Part shown: in pieces, positions 26,735 to 35,736 of the stretch
Numbering within the stretch: position 1 is the first letter of the stretch
Layout of the letters: the number at the start of each line of letters is the position of its first letter
NCBI RefSeq assembly: GCF_005771435.1
Contig: NZ_VANI01000010.1
Coordinates: 245,003-309,002, forward strand
Reading direction: 5' to 3'
Source of the DNA: Microbulbifer harenosus
GTDB lineage: Bacteria > Pseudomonadota > Gammaproteobacteria > Pseudomonadales > Cellvibrionaceae
DNA: 64,000 nt
Position numbers and translations under genes: made by a program
The notes under the pieces: generated by a model
What the model was told of the DNA's origin: nothing
Database searches by the model: none
The model's input: the letters and a program-made list of their open reading frames with translations, nothing else

Positions 26735-28516
26735 ATGGACTGGTCTGGCTGGTTTTCCCTGTTTCTCGTCTTCGCCGTGCTGGCCACGCTGATTTTCACC
26801 CGTATCCAGGCCTATCTGGTGATGATGGCCGCGCTCACCCTGCTGAGCGTCAGCGGCATTCTCACTCCGGAGGAGGCCCTTTCCGGTTTCGGCAACAGCG
26901 GGCTGATTACCGTTGCCGCGATGTTTGTGGTCGCCACCGGCATTCACGCGTCCGGCGGCATCGACATGCTGGTCAGACATCTGCTGGGGCGGCCCAAAAC
27001 CATCCGCGGCGCCATGCTGCGCGTGTTTGCGCCGGTGGTGGCGCTGTCCGGCTATCTCAACAACACCCCGGTGGTAGCCACCATGATCCCGGCGCTGAAC
27101 GCCTGGGCCAAGCGCATCGACATTGCCCCCTCCAAACTGATGATCCCGCTCAGCTACGGCGCGATTCTCGGCGGCACCCTTACCCTGATCGGCACCAGCA
27201 CCAATCTCGTGGTCAACGGCCAGTACCAGGCCATCACCGGCAATGAGGGGTTCTCGCTGTTCTCCATCGCCGCGGTGGGTTTGCCGGCGGCGCTGATCGG
27301 CGTGGCGTTCATGCTGGTTTTTTTCCCCCGCTGGCTGCCGGACCGACGCGAGAAAAAGCCCTTCGGCAATCTGCGGGAGTTCACCCTGGAAGTAGCGGTG
27401 GACAGCAGCGGCCCCCTGGTCGGCCAGACAGTGGAAGACGCGGGCCTGCGGGGCCTGCGCCGGGTCTACCTGGTGGAAATCGAGCGCGGTGATCGCGCGA
27501 TTGCACCGGTCCGCTCGGACGAAAAGCTGCGCGGTGGCGATCGCCTGGTCTTCGCCGGCGATACCGAGGCCATTTCCGATCTGCTGCGCATGCGCGGTAT
27601 CGTGCCCTCGGATCACGACGATGGCGAGGCCACGCTCAAAGCATCCACGGAAGAGCGCCGCCTGGTGGAAGTGGTCGTCTCGCCCCATTGCGATGTTATC
27701 GGCAGCAGTATCCGCGACGCCCAGTTCCGCAAGCGCTACGGCGCCGCGGTCCTGGCGGTGGCGCGGGAAGGCCGGCGTGTGCCCGGCAACCTCGGCAGCA
27801 TAAAGTTGAAGGCGGGCGACTCACTGCTGCTGGAAGCCCGCCCGGGTTTCGTGTTGCGCCAGCGCTACAGCAAGGACTTCCTGCTGATCAACGATCTGGA
27901 AGCTGAGAGCCCGCGTCACGAGAAAGGCCTCACCGCCTGGCTGATTCTCATTGCCATCGTGCTCGCCGCCGGTACGGGTGTGATCAGCATGCTGAACGCC
28001 TCGCTGCTCGGCGCCGGCGCCATGCTGATTGCCCGCTGCTGCTCGGTGAACCAGGCGCAGAAAAGCCTCGACCTGCCAGTACTGATTACCATTGCCGCCT
28101 CTTTTGCGCTGGGTGTCGCACTGCAGAAAACCGGTGTCGCCGGCGCGATCGCGGAAACGGTCATTTCCCTGTCCCACGGCTATCCGTGGCTGATGCTGAT
28201 TCTGGTGTACCTGTGTGTTTCCACATTGACAGAAATGGTCACCAACAACGCTGCCGCCATCATCATGGTGCCCATTGTGCTGCAGATGACCGGCAGTGCC
28301 GGACTGAATCCGGAGCCCTTTATGTTCGCGATCATGATGGGTGCGTCCGCAAGCTTCGCCACACCGCTGGGTTACCAGACCAACCTGATGGTGTACGGCC
28401 CCGGCGGCTACCAGTTCTCGGACTATCTCAAAGTGGGCCTGCCCATGAACCTGCTGGTAGGCGTGGTGACCATCACCATCCTGCTCACCGGCTGGGATCT
28501 GACCGCGGCGAAATAA
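26735..28516 (+). CDS. SLC13/DASS-family transporter with two central RCK_C domains
   Basis: A 593-residue inner-membrane transporter of the divalent anion:sodium symporter group. Membrane helices occupy about 4-190 and 405-590, with the GTSTNLVVNG and NNAAAIIMVP hairpin motifs. Between the halves lie two cytosolic TrkA_C/RCK_C domains (about 210-290 and 300-390) of the kind found in sulfate-linked SAC1-like members. The substrate cannot be read; sulfate or a dicarboxylate are the usual choices. No ribosome site is evident before the ATG. The gene stands alone, divergent from gcvT and 98 bp before the oxygenase gene. Confidence 0.9.
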   Translation: MDWSGWFSLFLVFAVLATLIFTRIQAYLVMMAALTLLSVSGILTPEEALSGFGNSGLITVAAMFVVATGIHASGGIDMLVRHLLGRPKTIRGAMLRVFAPVVALSGYLNNTPVVATMIPALNAWAKRIDIAPSKLMIPLSYGAILGGTLTLIGTSTNLVVNGQYQAITGNEGFSLFSIAAVGLPAALIGVAFMLVFFPRWLPDRREKKPFGNLREFTLEVAVDSSGPLVGQTVEDAGLRGLRRVYLVEIERGDRAIAPVRSDEKLRGGDRLVFAGDTEAISDLLRMRGIVPSDHDDGEATLKASTEERRLVEVVVSPHCDVIGSSIRDAQFRKRYGAAVLAVAREGRRVPGNLGSIKLKAGDSLLLEARPGFVLRQRYSKDFLLINDLEAESPRHEKGLTAWLILIAIVLAAGTGVISMLNASLLGAGAMLIARCCSVNQAQKSLDLPVLITIAASFALGVALQKTGVAGAIAETVISLSHGYPWLMLILVYLCVSTLTEMVTNNAAAIIMVPIVLQMTGSAGLNPEPFMFAIMMGASASFATPLGYQTNLMVYGPGGYQFSDYLKVGLPMNLLVGVVTITILLTGWDLTAAK

Positions 28517-28613
28517 TCCGAGCCCGGGTATTTTTGCTGGCGCGGCGGGGGAACCGGCTGTATAAATAGCGACCGATTCAACCCGCCGCCCTGGCGCACC
28601 CCGGAATACCCGT

Positions 28614-29324
28614 TTGAACGCCGTACCCTCTGTACCTTCTGCCATTGCCGACGCAGCCCTGTCACCAGTGGACGAAACCTGGCGCCGCGGACCTGATGAC
28701 GAAGATCCACTGGATCGCATCGCCAGCGCCTTGCGTGAAACCGGGTATATCGTTCTGCCCGCGCCTCTTCCCCCGGCGCTACTCGGTTCGCTGCTGCGGC
28801 ATTTCCGCTCCATCGACCGCGCGCGCTTTCAAAGCGCCGGTATCGGCCGCGATCAGGAGCACCAGCTCAATCAGTTTGTGCGCACCGATGAAATTTTCTG
28901 GCTGGATAAGTCCAACCCGGCGGTAGCGGCCTACCTGAACTGGGCGGAGACATTGCGTCTGGGCCTGAACCGCCGGCTGTTCCTCGGTCTGTTTGATTAC
29001 GAGTGCCACTACGCGCGCTACGACCGCGGCAGCTACTACAAAAAGCATATGGATGCCTTCAAGGGCGGCACCAATCGCATCGTCAGCACGGTGCTGTACC
29101 TGACGCCGAACTGGCAGCCGCAGGATGGCGGCGAGTTGCAGATCTATGCCCCGGAGAGCGATACGGTGATCGAGAAGGTGGCACCGAGGTTCGGGCAGAT
29201 GGTGATCTTCCTCTCGGAAGAATTCCCCCACGAGGTACTGACCAGCAACCGGCCCCGCTACAGCGTTACCGGGTGGTTCCGGGTGAACAACAGCCTCGGC
29301 GAGACCATCGATCCGGCGCGATGA
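28614..29324 (+). CDS. 2-oxoglutarate/Fe(II)-dependent oxygenase
   Basis: A 236-residue protein of the prolyl-4-hydroxylase-like 2OG-Fe(II) group. The iron ligands His145 and Asp147 (KKHMDAF) and His206 (FPHEVL) are visible, with the 2OG-binding arginine shortly after in NRPRYSVTGWFR. The double-stranded beta-helix spans about 120-225. The TTG start at 28614 gives the longest reading and has only a weak GGAA upstream, so the N-terminus is uncertain. Substrate unknown; related bacterial enzymes modify proteins or small molecules. Confidence 0.85.
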   Translation: MNAVPSVPSAIADAALSPVDETWRRGPDDEDPLDRIASALRETGYIVLPAPLPPALLGSLLRHFRSIDRARFQSAGIGRDQEHQLNQFVRTDEIFWLDKSNPAVAAYLNWAETLRLGLNRRLFLGLFDYECHYARYDRGSYYKKHMDAFKGGTNRIVSTVLYLTPNWQPQDGGELQIYAPESDTVIEKVAPRFGQMVIFLSEEFPHEVLTSNRPRYSVTGWFRVNNSLGETIDPAR

Positions 29325-29362
29325 TTGCTCGAGGAAGATAAGAACACGGATGTTCCCGCGAA

Positions 29363-29476
29363 GGTACTGATGCCGGGTGCAACCTTGTGAGACCTTCACC
29401 GCCATGGATGGCGGTGCAGAGCCCCCAGGGATGGGTACACGGCGTGTCTCACAAGGTTGCACCCGGCATCAGTACC
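29363..29476. repeat. 114-bp nested palindromic repeat (MITE/REP-like)
   Basis: Perfect 31-bp inverted arms (29363-29393 and 29446-29476) enclose 52 bp. The inside holds a further 9-bp hairpin (CACCGCCAT/ATGGCGGTG, 29397-29416) and an AGCCCCCAGGGATGGG block. Similar nested palindromes recur as intergenic repeats in marine gammaproteobacteria, as far as I recall. It lies between convergent genes and may also stop transcription. No transposase is encoded. Confidence 0.8.
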
Positions 29477-29528
29477 GCCACCTAACTTTCTACAACGTTT
29501 TCTTTTTCGAAACCAAAATTCACTTCAT

Positions 29529-30095
29529 TTAATGAACCGCCGCCACCGCGCGCAGCAGTTCGGCGAAATTCTCCGGCCGGTCAATGGGGTACTCCAACTG
29601 CAAGCGCGCGGCCACATCTTCCGAGCTGATTACGCCACGCACATGGTGATTGTCCACGTCCACCACCAGACAGTGGTGTAAACCACTGCGGCGCATGGTT
29701 TCCAGCACATCGCGGATCGACGCGCTGCGCAGCTGCTGGTAGCTCAGCTGCTGCAGGCGATTGCGACGGCGCATCAGGTCGCCCACGGTCAAATCGCCGC
29801 GATTGTGCCCCGCCGCCACACACTGCATGACGCGCTGGTAGGAAACATCATCGGCGGTGAGCAGGCCGATAAAATCCCCGCGGTGATCCATCACCAGCAC
29901 CCAGGAAAGATGCCCGGTGCGCAGTACTTGCGCGGCGTCCAGAGCAGACATGGAAGCGGTCAGCACCGCCGGGTGATGTTTCTTGAAATCGGTAACGAAC
30001 TTGAGCGCCGGGGAGTCCAGCGTGAGCTCGTGAAATTCTTCCGGGAAAACCACTTTGTCCGCATCTTCCAGCGGAATCAGATCCAGTTTTTTCAT
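29529..30095 (-). CDS. Tandem CBS-domain protein
   Basis: A 188-residue cytoplasmic protein made of one CBS pair: first repeat about 30-95 (LVMDHRGDFIGLLTADDV), second about 105-175 (LVVDVDNHHVRGVISSEDVAARL). CBS pairs usually bind adenine nucleotides and regulate partners, but no catalytic domain is attached here and the partner is unknown. It starts at an ATG with AAGAGAA upstream. It stands alone between the palindromic repeat and a small hypothetical gene. Confidence 0.88.
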   Translation of the reverse strand: MKKLDLIPLEDADKVVFPEEFHELTLDSPALKFVTDFKKHHPAVLTASMSALDAAQVLRTGHLSWVLVMDHRGDFIGLLTADDVSYQRVMQCVAAGHNRGDLTVGDLMRRRNRLQQLSYQQLRSASIRDVLETMRRSGLHHCLVVDVDNHHVRGVISSEDVAARLQLEYPIDRPENFAELLRAVAAVH

Positions 30096-30265
30096 GACAA
30101 CAATTCTCTTCGGTTTTTCGGGCGCAAACTGCCGCTGAGGGGAGAAAGCGGAAACCCCACGCGTATGCGACCCAATGAGTCTGTCGGCGCCGGCGGCAAA
30201 GCGGAGAGCCTTCAGCGAACAAATACGCTGCCGACGCCGTTCGATAACATGTGTAAGAAAGAAAA

Positions 30266-30553
30266 TTATTGGCGGGCGGGTGGACCGCGGATGGTGTGGG
30301 CGGCGCGAGCCGAGGAAGACGGAAAAGCGACGAGACTGGCAATGGGCGCGGCCAGCGCGCCCGGGAAGACACGGGGTTGTGGCGGAGCCAGCGCGGCGGA
30401 GTCGGTCTCCTCCTGCTGTTGCTGGTTGCCACTGTGCAGCAAAACACGCACGACCTTGTCGGCGGAATCCAGCTGCACAGACTGCGACTCCGCGCGACCT
30501 TCGGCGCAGAGCAGCATGGATTGCAGCAGTATCAGCAGGATTCCAAAGCGCAC
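30266..30553 (-). CDS. Small hypothetical exported protein
   Basis: A possible 95-residue product with an N-terminal signal-like segment (MRFGILLILLQSMLLCAEG), then a Gln-rich stretch and a Pro/Ala-rich tail. I do not recognise a family. The start would be a GTG with a poor ribosome site. Coding status rests on the signal sequence and the open frame only. If it is not real, the stretch 30096-30726 is gene-free. Confidence 0.4.
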   Translation of the reverse strand: MRFGILLILLQSMLLCAEGRAESQSVQLDSADKVVRVLLHSGNQQQQEETDSAALAPPQPRVFPGALAAPIASLVAFPSSSARAAHTIRGPPARQ

Positions 30554-30726
30554 GTTACATGCTCACTAAAAATTCGTTGTGACAGGTTGTTTGTTATCCG
30601 CCCGCAGACGTGTTTTTTCAAGGGGCTTGCGGTGAACCGTTGTTTTTTTCACTTCAGCGCAAGATGAACGCCGTGGGCAGCGCACAACTGCCACGGCAAC
30701 TGAGACCCGATATCAGCACCAAGGTT

Positions 30727-31947
30727 CTAACTTTTTTCCGCTTTGTTCGCAGACTTTTTTGATGGGGATGCGTCTGCTCCCTGCTGTGAGGAATTCTGTT
30801 CCCCGTACAGTTTGTCGGCCTGCTGTACATGCCGGCGCATTTCTTCCTGCAGTTTTTCCTGCGGCTCGGGGCCTTCCTGCTCGCGCTGGGCCGCTTCGTC
30901 GACCCGCAGTCCATGGCGCTTGGCGCGCAGACGCCACAGGCGTTTGGCCAGTTCCTGGCGGTCGGGGGTTTTATCCGCCTCGTCCACAATTTCTTCCCCC
31001 AGCAAGGTCTCGAGTATGTCTTCGAGAGCCAACAGCCCCTCTAGGCCACCGTATTCGTCCACCACGGCGGCGATTTGTACCCGTCGCGCGAGCATCTTGT
31101 GGAATGCCTGGTAGATCGCGGCCGTCTCCGGCAGCATCAGCAGGTCCCGGCGCAACTCGCGCAATTGACCATCCCGTTCGCCGCGGCAAAAGGCCTGCAA
31201 CAGGTCTTGCTTCAGTACAAACCCCACCACCAGATCCGGGTCGTCGTGTTCGTAGACGGGGATTCGGGAAAAGCGGCTGTTTTCCACCGCCTCATAGGCA
31301 TCAGCAACCGTGATGTCCTGAGACAGGGAAAACACCACAGTGCGCGGCGTCATCACTTCGCGCACCGTATGATCCCGCAGGGTGAAAAACAGGTTGCGCA
31401 GAATACTGGACTCCTGGCGATCGAGCTGTCCCTCCGCCTCGCCCAATTCCGCCATCACGGCAAATTCCTCGCGGCTGAAACCGGTCAGTGTGTGCCCCGA
31501 CGACAACCCCCGGGTGAGCCATTCCGACAACCAAACAAAGGGTTTCAGCACCAGCACCATATAACGCAGGCAATAACCGGTAGCCGGGGCCAGCTTCCGC
31601 CAGTACATAGCACCGAGAGTTTTGGGAATGATCTCGGAAAACACCAGGATCAACAGCGTCAGGATCGCCGAGGCAATGCCCAGATACTCATTGCCAAATA
31701 CCGTCGCGGCCTGGGCGCCGGCACCGGCGGCACCCACGGTATGGGCCACGGTGTTGAGGGTGAGAATGGCGGCAAGCGGCGCATTGATATCATCTTTCAA
31801 CCGGCGCAGCAGGCGCCCGGATTTGTGCCCCTCCCGCTCCAGCAGAGTGATGTAGGGTCGGGTCACGCTCAGGATGACCGACTCGGCGATAGAGCAGAGA
31901 AAGGAAAACCCCAATGCGACGAGCACATAAGTAATCAGTAGCAACAT
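30727..31947 (-). CDS. CNNM/CorB-type magnesium-efflux-family membrane protein
   Basis: A 406-residue protein of the CNNM (DUF21) family. Three or four membrane helices lie in the first 150 residues (with EIIPKTLGA). A CBS pair occupies about 190-320 (REVMTPRTVVFSL, VDEYGGLEGLLALEDILE). The C-terminal region is charged and low-complexity in place of the usual CorC_HlyC domain. Homologues have been linked to Mg2+ (and Co2+) export; the ion is inferred. It is 6 bp downstream of the rhomboid gene, so the two form an operon. Confidence 0.88.
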   Translation of the reverse strand: MLLLITYVLVALGFSFLCSIAESVILSVTRPYITLLEREGHKSGRLLRRLKDDINAPLAAILTLNTVAHTVGAAGAGAQAATVFGNEYLGIASAILTLLILVFSEIIPKTLGAMYWRKLAPATGYCLRYMVLVLKPFVWLSEWLTRGLSSGHTLTGFSREEFAVMAELGEAEGQLDRQESSILRNLFFTLRDHTVREVMTPRTVVFSLSQDITVADAYEAVENSRFSRIPVYEHDDPDLVVGFVLKQDLLQAFCRGERDGQLRELRRDLLMLPETAAIYQAFHKMLARRVQIAAVVDEYGGLEGLLALEDILETLLGEEIVDEADKTPDRQELAKRLWRLRAKRHGLRVDEAAQREQEGPEPQEKLQEEMRRHVQQADKLYGEQNSSQQGADASPSKKSANKAEKS

Positions 31948-31953
31948 GATGAA

Positions 31954-33000
31954 TCAGAATGTCTTGTGTGTAGGTCCGGAGCCCACCGCCTCGGCGACGT
32001 TTCCGGAAAAATAGCGCCGCCCACCACCAGCAACGCAGAACAACAGGCCGAGTATCAACCCCGCGGCAAAACCGCCGATATGCGCAGCATTGGCGATGCC
32101 GCCGGCGATGAAATAGTCCACCACTCCCAACATACACACCAGCAGCCATACCACCGCCAGCCAAATGAGAGAGGCCGGCACATCGCGCCATTGGGGCTGC
32201 CAGCGCTGTATTACCAGGGCGGCGCCAACCAGTGCGTACACCACGCCGGACATACCGCCGAACAACGTCTGCGGCGACCACAGGTACTGTGCGAGATTCG
32301 ACACCGGCGCACTGAGCAGCACCAGCAGCGCAAACCACCCGCTGCCGGCACGGGCCTCGAGAGAACGGCCGACAATCCATATCCCGAGACTGTTGAACAG
32401 CGCGTGCGGCAGCGAAAAATGAATGATGGCCGGTGTCCACAAGCGCCAGAATTCCCCCCGGGAAAGATGCCACGCCAGTGATGAACCGGACATATCGAAA
32501 CCGCCGTCGCGCTGCGGGAAAATGACCAGAGCCTCAATCCAGCCCTGGCGCAGCAGCAGCCAGCCAATAAAACACAGGGCGATAAGCACCAGGCAGACCG
32601 GCGTCTGCCGCAGCGGCCACTGGGGAATCACGGTAAATGCGGCGACGGGGCCCCGGCCGGCATCGGCAGAATCCGCGACATCGTCGGCGGTATCGCGGCC
32701 TTGTGGTTGATGTTCCCCGACGCGGCTTTCCGCTGCGGAAGTCGCCGTTTCCTGGGCCGACGCTGCCGGATTTTCGTCGTATACATGCACAGTCAACTGC
32801 GACAGGTCCACCTGCCCCGCCTGCCAGCGCTCCAGCAACTGCTGCATCGGCTGCACCAGCTGTGGCGCCAGACTCGCCACGCACTGGCGATTGTTCTCCT
32901 CGCTGATACGCAAAGGCAATTGGTGGCGCTGGATGAACGCCGCCAGTGCAGACAGATCCTGCTGCAGCGGAAATTCGCACACGGTAATCCAGTTACTCAA
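31954..33000 (-). CDS. Rhomboid-family intramembrane serine protease (GlpG-like)
   Basis: A 348-residue protein with a cytoplasmic N-terminal domain (1-70), a variable acidic linker (about 75-120) and a six-helix rhomboid core (about 133-330). The catalytic dyad is visible: Ser251 in FGGMSGVVYALVG and His307 in AHIGG. The oxyanion-side HxxxN (His199, Asn203) is present too. Rhomboids cleave membrane helices of other proteins; the substrate is unknown. It is the first gene of a pair with the CNNM protein. Confidence 0.9.
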   Translation of the reverse strand: MSNWITVCEFPLQQDLSALAAFIQRHQLPLRISEENNRQCVASLAPQLVQPMQQLLERWQAGQVDLSQLTVHVYDENPAASAQETATSAAESRVGEHQPQGRDTADDVADSADAGRGPVAAFTVIPQWPLRQTPVCLVLIALCFIGWLLLRQGWIEALVIFPQRDGGFDMSGSSLAWHLSRGEFWRLWTPAIIHFSLPHALFNSLGIWIVGRSLEARAGSGWFALLVLLSAPVSNLAQYLWSPQTLFGGMSGVVYALVGAALVIQRWQPQWRDVPASLIWLAVVWLLVCMLGVVDYFIAGGIANAAHIGGFAAGLILGLLFCVAGGGRRYFSGNVAEAVGSGPTHKTF

Positions 33001-33086
33001 ATCCGGGTCCTTTCAACAGAATGCAAAATCGGGTATCGGAAAAATATCGGACGGGGGACTGTACCAAACTAATCGACCAGATATGA

Positions 33087-33110
33087 AAAACGCGGCGGGG
33101 GCCGCGTTTT
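33087..33110 (-). terminator. Terminator of the ubi operon
   Basis: A 10-bp stem (AAAACGCGGC/GCCGCGTTTT) with a 4-G loop lies 20 bp after the ubiI stop on the minus strand. T-rich sequence follows, and the stem itself supplies A/T pairs. Confidence 0.8.
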
Positions 33111-33130
33111 GTCTATCTCCGGCTGCGCCA

Positions 33131-34366
33131 TCACACCGACATGGCGCGCATGATAATGCGTTTTTTCAGCAGCGGGCTCGCGTCCACCACGCTAAGGCCG
33201 GTATTGCGCAGCCAGCGCCAGTGCAGGTCGCCGGCACCGAACAGGGACTTGAACGTGCTCATGGCCTTGAGCGTGGCCGCATTTTCGCCGCGGCGGCGGC
33301 GCTGGTAGCGCGACAACACCGACGCGTGGGCGGGAGAGATGTCGCGCTTGAGCGCGCGGCCGATCTCCTCCGCCAGCACCAGTGCGTCCATCAACCCCAG
33401 ATTGACGCCCTGCCCCGCAAGCGGGTGAATACTGTGGGCGGCGTCGCCGATCAGCGCCGCGCCGGGGCCAAAGTAGGATTCCGCGTGGCGCGCGCGTAGC
33501 GCGAAGGAAAAACGCTCGCTGACGGATTCGATGGCGCCCAGGCGGCTTTCAAACGCTTTCTCCAGATTCAGTGCAAACGCCTTGTCGTCGAGCATGACGA
33601 GCTCGCGCGCGAGACTGTCATCCGCAGACCACACCACCGCGCAGTGGCGGTCGTCGCCGAGACCGGACAGCGGCAGAAACGCCAGCGGGCCAGTATCCAG
33701 AAAGCGCTGCCAGGCGGTGAACTGGTGTGACTGTTCGCACTTTGCCACGCACACCAGCGCGGTCTGCCGGTATTCCACGTCCCGGGTGCGGATGCGCAGC
33801 AGGTCGCGCACCCGCGAGCGGGCGCCGTCGGCACCGATGAGCAGGCGGGTGGTGAACACCGGCGATTGGGTGTCGAGCCCCTCCACCGCATCCCGATCCG
33901 GGCTGCGGGATTGCAGATGCCACAGGCCGCAGTCGCGCCACCAGCTCTCCAATTTGAAGCCCGTCACCATGTCCACATTGCTGAGCTCGCCGATGCGTGT
34001 GCGCAGGGCGGCGAGGATCACATTGTTCTCGACAATATGCCCGAGGTTCGGCAGTTTGACGTCGCGGCAGTCGAAGTACACCGAGCCGGTGCCTTCCGCG
34101 TCCCACACCCGCATCTGCGTATAGGGGCACTCGCGCTGGCCGGCAATCAACTGCCAGGCGCCGACTTCTTCCAACAGTGCCCGCGACGCCTCAGTGAGAG
34201 CCACTACGCGCGCGTCGTATGCGTCCGCGCTGACCTGCGGCTCCATCGTGGAGGACTCCAGCAGCGAAATCCGCAGCTGCGGGTGGCGCACGGCCAGCAG
34301 TGCCGCCTGCGCCATACCCACCATACCGCCACCGACGATGGTCACGTCCATTCGCTGTCTGTTCAT
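33131..34366 (-). CDS. ubiI: FAD-dependent ubiquinone hydroxylase, UbiI/VisC-like
   Basis: A flavin monooxygenase of the UbiH/COQ6 family that adds a hydroxyl to the ubiquinone ring. The 411-residue protein has the FAD-binding GxGxxG start (VTIVGGGMVGMAQ), the LIGADGARSRVRD block and GDAAHSIHPLAGQGVNLG. The assignment to UbiI rather than UbiF rests on its place beside ubiH and pepP, as in E. coli and Pseudomonas. The ATG at 34366 has GGAG 11 bp upstream; a Met five codons later is an alternative. It is the last gene of pepP-ubiH-ubiI. Confidence 0.88.
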   Translation of the reverse strand: MNRQRMDVTIVGGGMVGMAQAALLAVRHPQLRISLLESSTMEPQVSADAYDARVVALTEASRALLEEVGAWQLIAGQRECPYTQMRVWDAEGTGSVYFDCRDVKLPNLGHIVENNVILAALRTRIGELSNVDMVTGFKLESWWRDCGLWHLQSRSPDRDAVEGLDTQSPVFTTRLLIGADGARSRVRDLLRIRTRDVEYRQTALVCVAKCEQSHQFTAWQRFLDTGPLAFLPLSGLGDDRHCAVVWSADDSLARELVMLDDKAFALNLEKAFESRLGAIESVSERFSFALRARHAESYFGPGAALIGDAAHSIHPLAGQGVNLGLMDALVLAEEIGRALKRDISPAHASVLSRYQRRRRGENAATLKAMSTFKSLFGAGDLHWRWLRNTGLSVVDASPLLKKRIIMRAMSV

Positions 34367-34464
34367 AGGCAGAATTTCTCCGGGATGGTTTTTTTGTAGA
34401 AGGTCGCGTGCCGGACTCGAATCATCCCCAATCCGCAACTGCGATCTGCACCGTTATAGTGTGC

Positions 34465-35736
34465 TTATGGCGCAAGCCCAGCCGCCTGACGGGCAAATGC
34501 CGTTCGCAGCGTCGGAACAAGCGCGAGACCAAGCAGTCCCGCCTGTCGCAGGCCAGCCGTCAGCAGGCTGCGGGAGGCGAACAGCGGCGGAATCCGGTCG
34601 CTGAAGCCGATGGTGAGCCGCTGGTCATGTTGACGTTCGCGCCAATAAGCCTCAAGTAAGTCTAGCTCGCCGGGGTCGGCTTGCCCGGATTCCGGGGCTT
34701 GCGGCGCCATCGTTCGCGCAATCGTGCGGGCCAGCGCCTCGCAATCCCTCAGGGTCAGGTTGAAGCCCTGTCCCGCCACCGGGTGCAGGAAGTGGGCGCA
34801 GTTGCCCACCAGCGCGAGTCCGCGGCGCACCTGCTCGCGCGCCAGCGACAGTTTAAGCGGGTAGCCCTGTATCCGCCCCGCGCGCAGGAATCGGCCCGCA
34901 CGCCAGCCAAAGGCGCGCTGCAGGTGCTGGATGAATTCCGCTTCCGGCAGCGCCTCGAGACGCGCGCGGTCGGCCCGCTCGCAGGTCCACACCAGCGCCG
35001 CGCGGTGTATACCGTCGCGCCGCGGCAGGGGCAGCAGCGCCATGGGGCCGCTGTCGGTGAAGCGCTCGAAAGCCACACCGGCGTGGTCTTGCTGCAGGCC
35101 GACGGTGGTGACCAGGGCCTCCTGCTGATAGTCCACTTCGTCGCTGGCAATCCCCAACTGGCGGCACAGGGGGGAGCCGACACCGTCCGCCACCACCAGC
35201 AACCGGGTATGCAACTGCTCACCGCGGTTCGCCAGCGTGAGTGTGGCACCTGCGGCGGTCATGGTTGCCGAAGAGACATCCGCTGGCGCCAAAATTTCTG
35301 TCGACGTGTTTCCCAGTGCGCGATAGAGCAGCGGCCCGAGGGCGGCGTTTTCGATCACCGCGCCGAGCATTCCGCCGAAGCTCGCCCCCGTTTCCCGCCC
35401 CGCATCCAGGCTGGCACCGAGACTGTGGCCGCGGTCGGATACCTGGACTCGCGTGATCGGCGCCGCGAATTCGCGCAACTGCGGCCACAACCCCAGTTCG
35501 TCAAAAATTCGCAGGCTGCCGGCAGCGATGGCGGTAGCGCGGGTATCAAAACTCGGCAGGTTCAGTGCCGCACTGCTGTCTGGCAGCGGCTGTCGCTCCA
35601 GGAGGGTGACACGCAGTTGCGGGCAGTGGTGCGCAAACAGCAGCGCGAGACAGGCGCCCGCCATGCCGCCGCCGACAATCGCGACATCGGTATGTGTTAT
35701 AGGCATTGAACTTGTCTGGGTTCGCGGATCGGTCAC
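34465..35736 (-). CDS. ubiH: 2-octaprenyl-6-methoxyphenol hydroxylase
   Basis: The second UbiH/COQ6-family flavoprotein of the operon, 423 residues. FAD-binding motifs are VAIVGGGMAGACLA near the start, VVADGVGSPLCRQ in the middle and LVGNCAHFLHPVAGQGFN in place of the more usual GDAAH, so the canonical Asp is replaced by Asn. The GTG start overlaps the pepP stop (GTGA), indicating translational coupling. Acts in the aerobic ubiquinone pathway at the inner membrane. Confidence 0.9.
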   Translation of the reverse strand: MTDPRTQTSSMPITHTDVAIVGGGMAGACLALLFAHHCPQLRVTLLERQPLPDSSAALNLPSFDTRATAIAAGSLRIFDELGLWPQLREFAAPITRVQVSDRGHSLGASLDAGRETGASFGGMLGAVIENAALGPLLYRALGNTSTEILAPADVSSATMTAAGATLTLANRGEQLHTRLLVVADGVGSPLCRQLGIASDEVDYQQEALVTTVGLQQDHAGVAFERFTDSGPMALLPLPRRDGIHRAALVWTCERADRARLEALPEAEFIQHLQRAFGWRAGRFLRAGRIQGYPLKLSLAREQVRRGLALVGNCAHFLHPVAGQGFNLTLRDCEALARTIARTMAPQAPESGQADPGELDLLEAYWRERQHDQRLTIGFSDRIPPLFASRSLLTAGLRQAGLLGLALVPTLRTAFARQAAGLAP

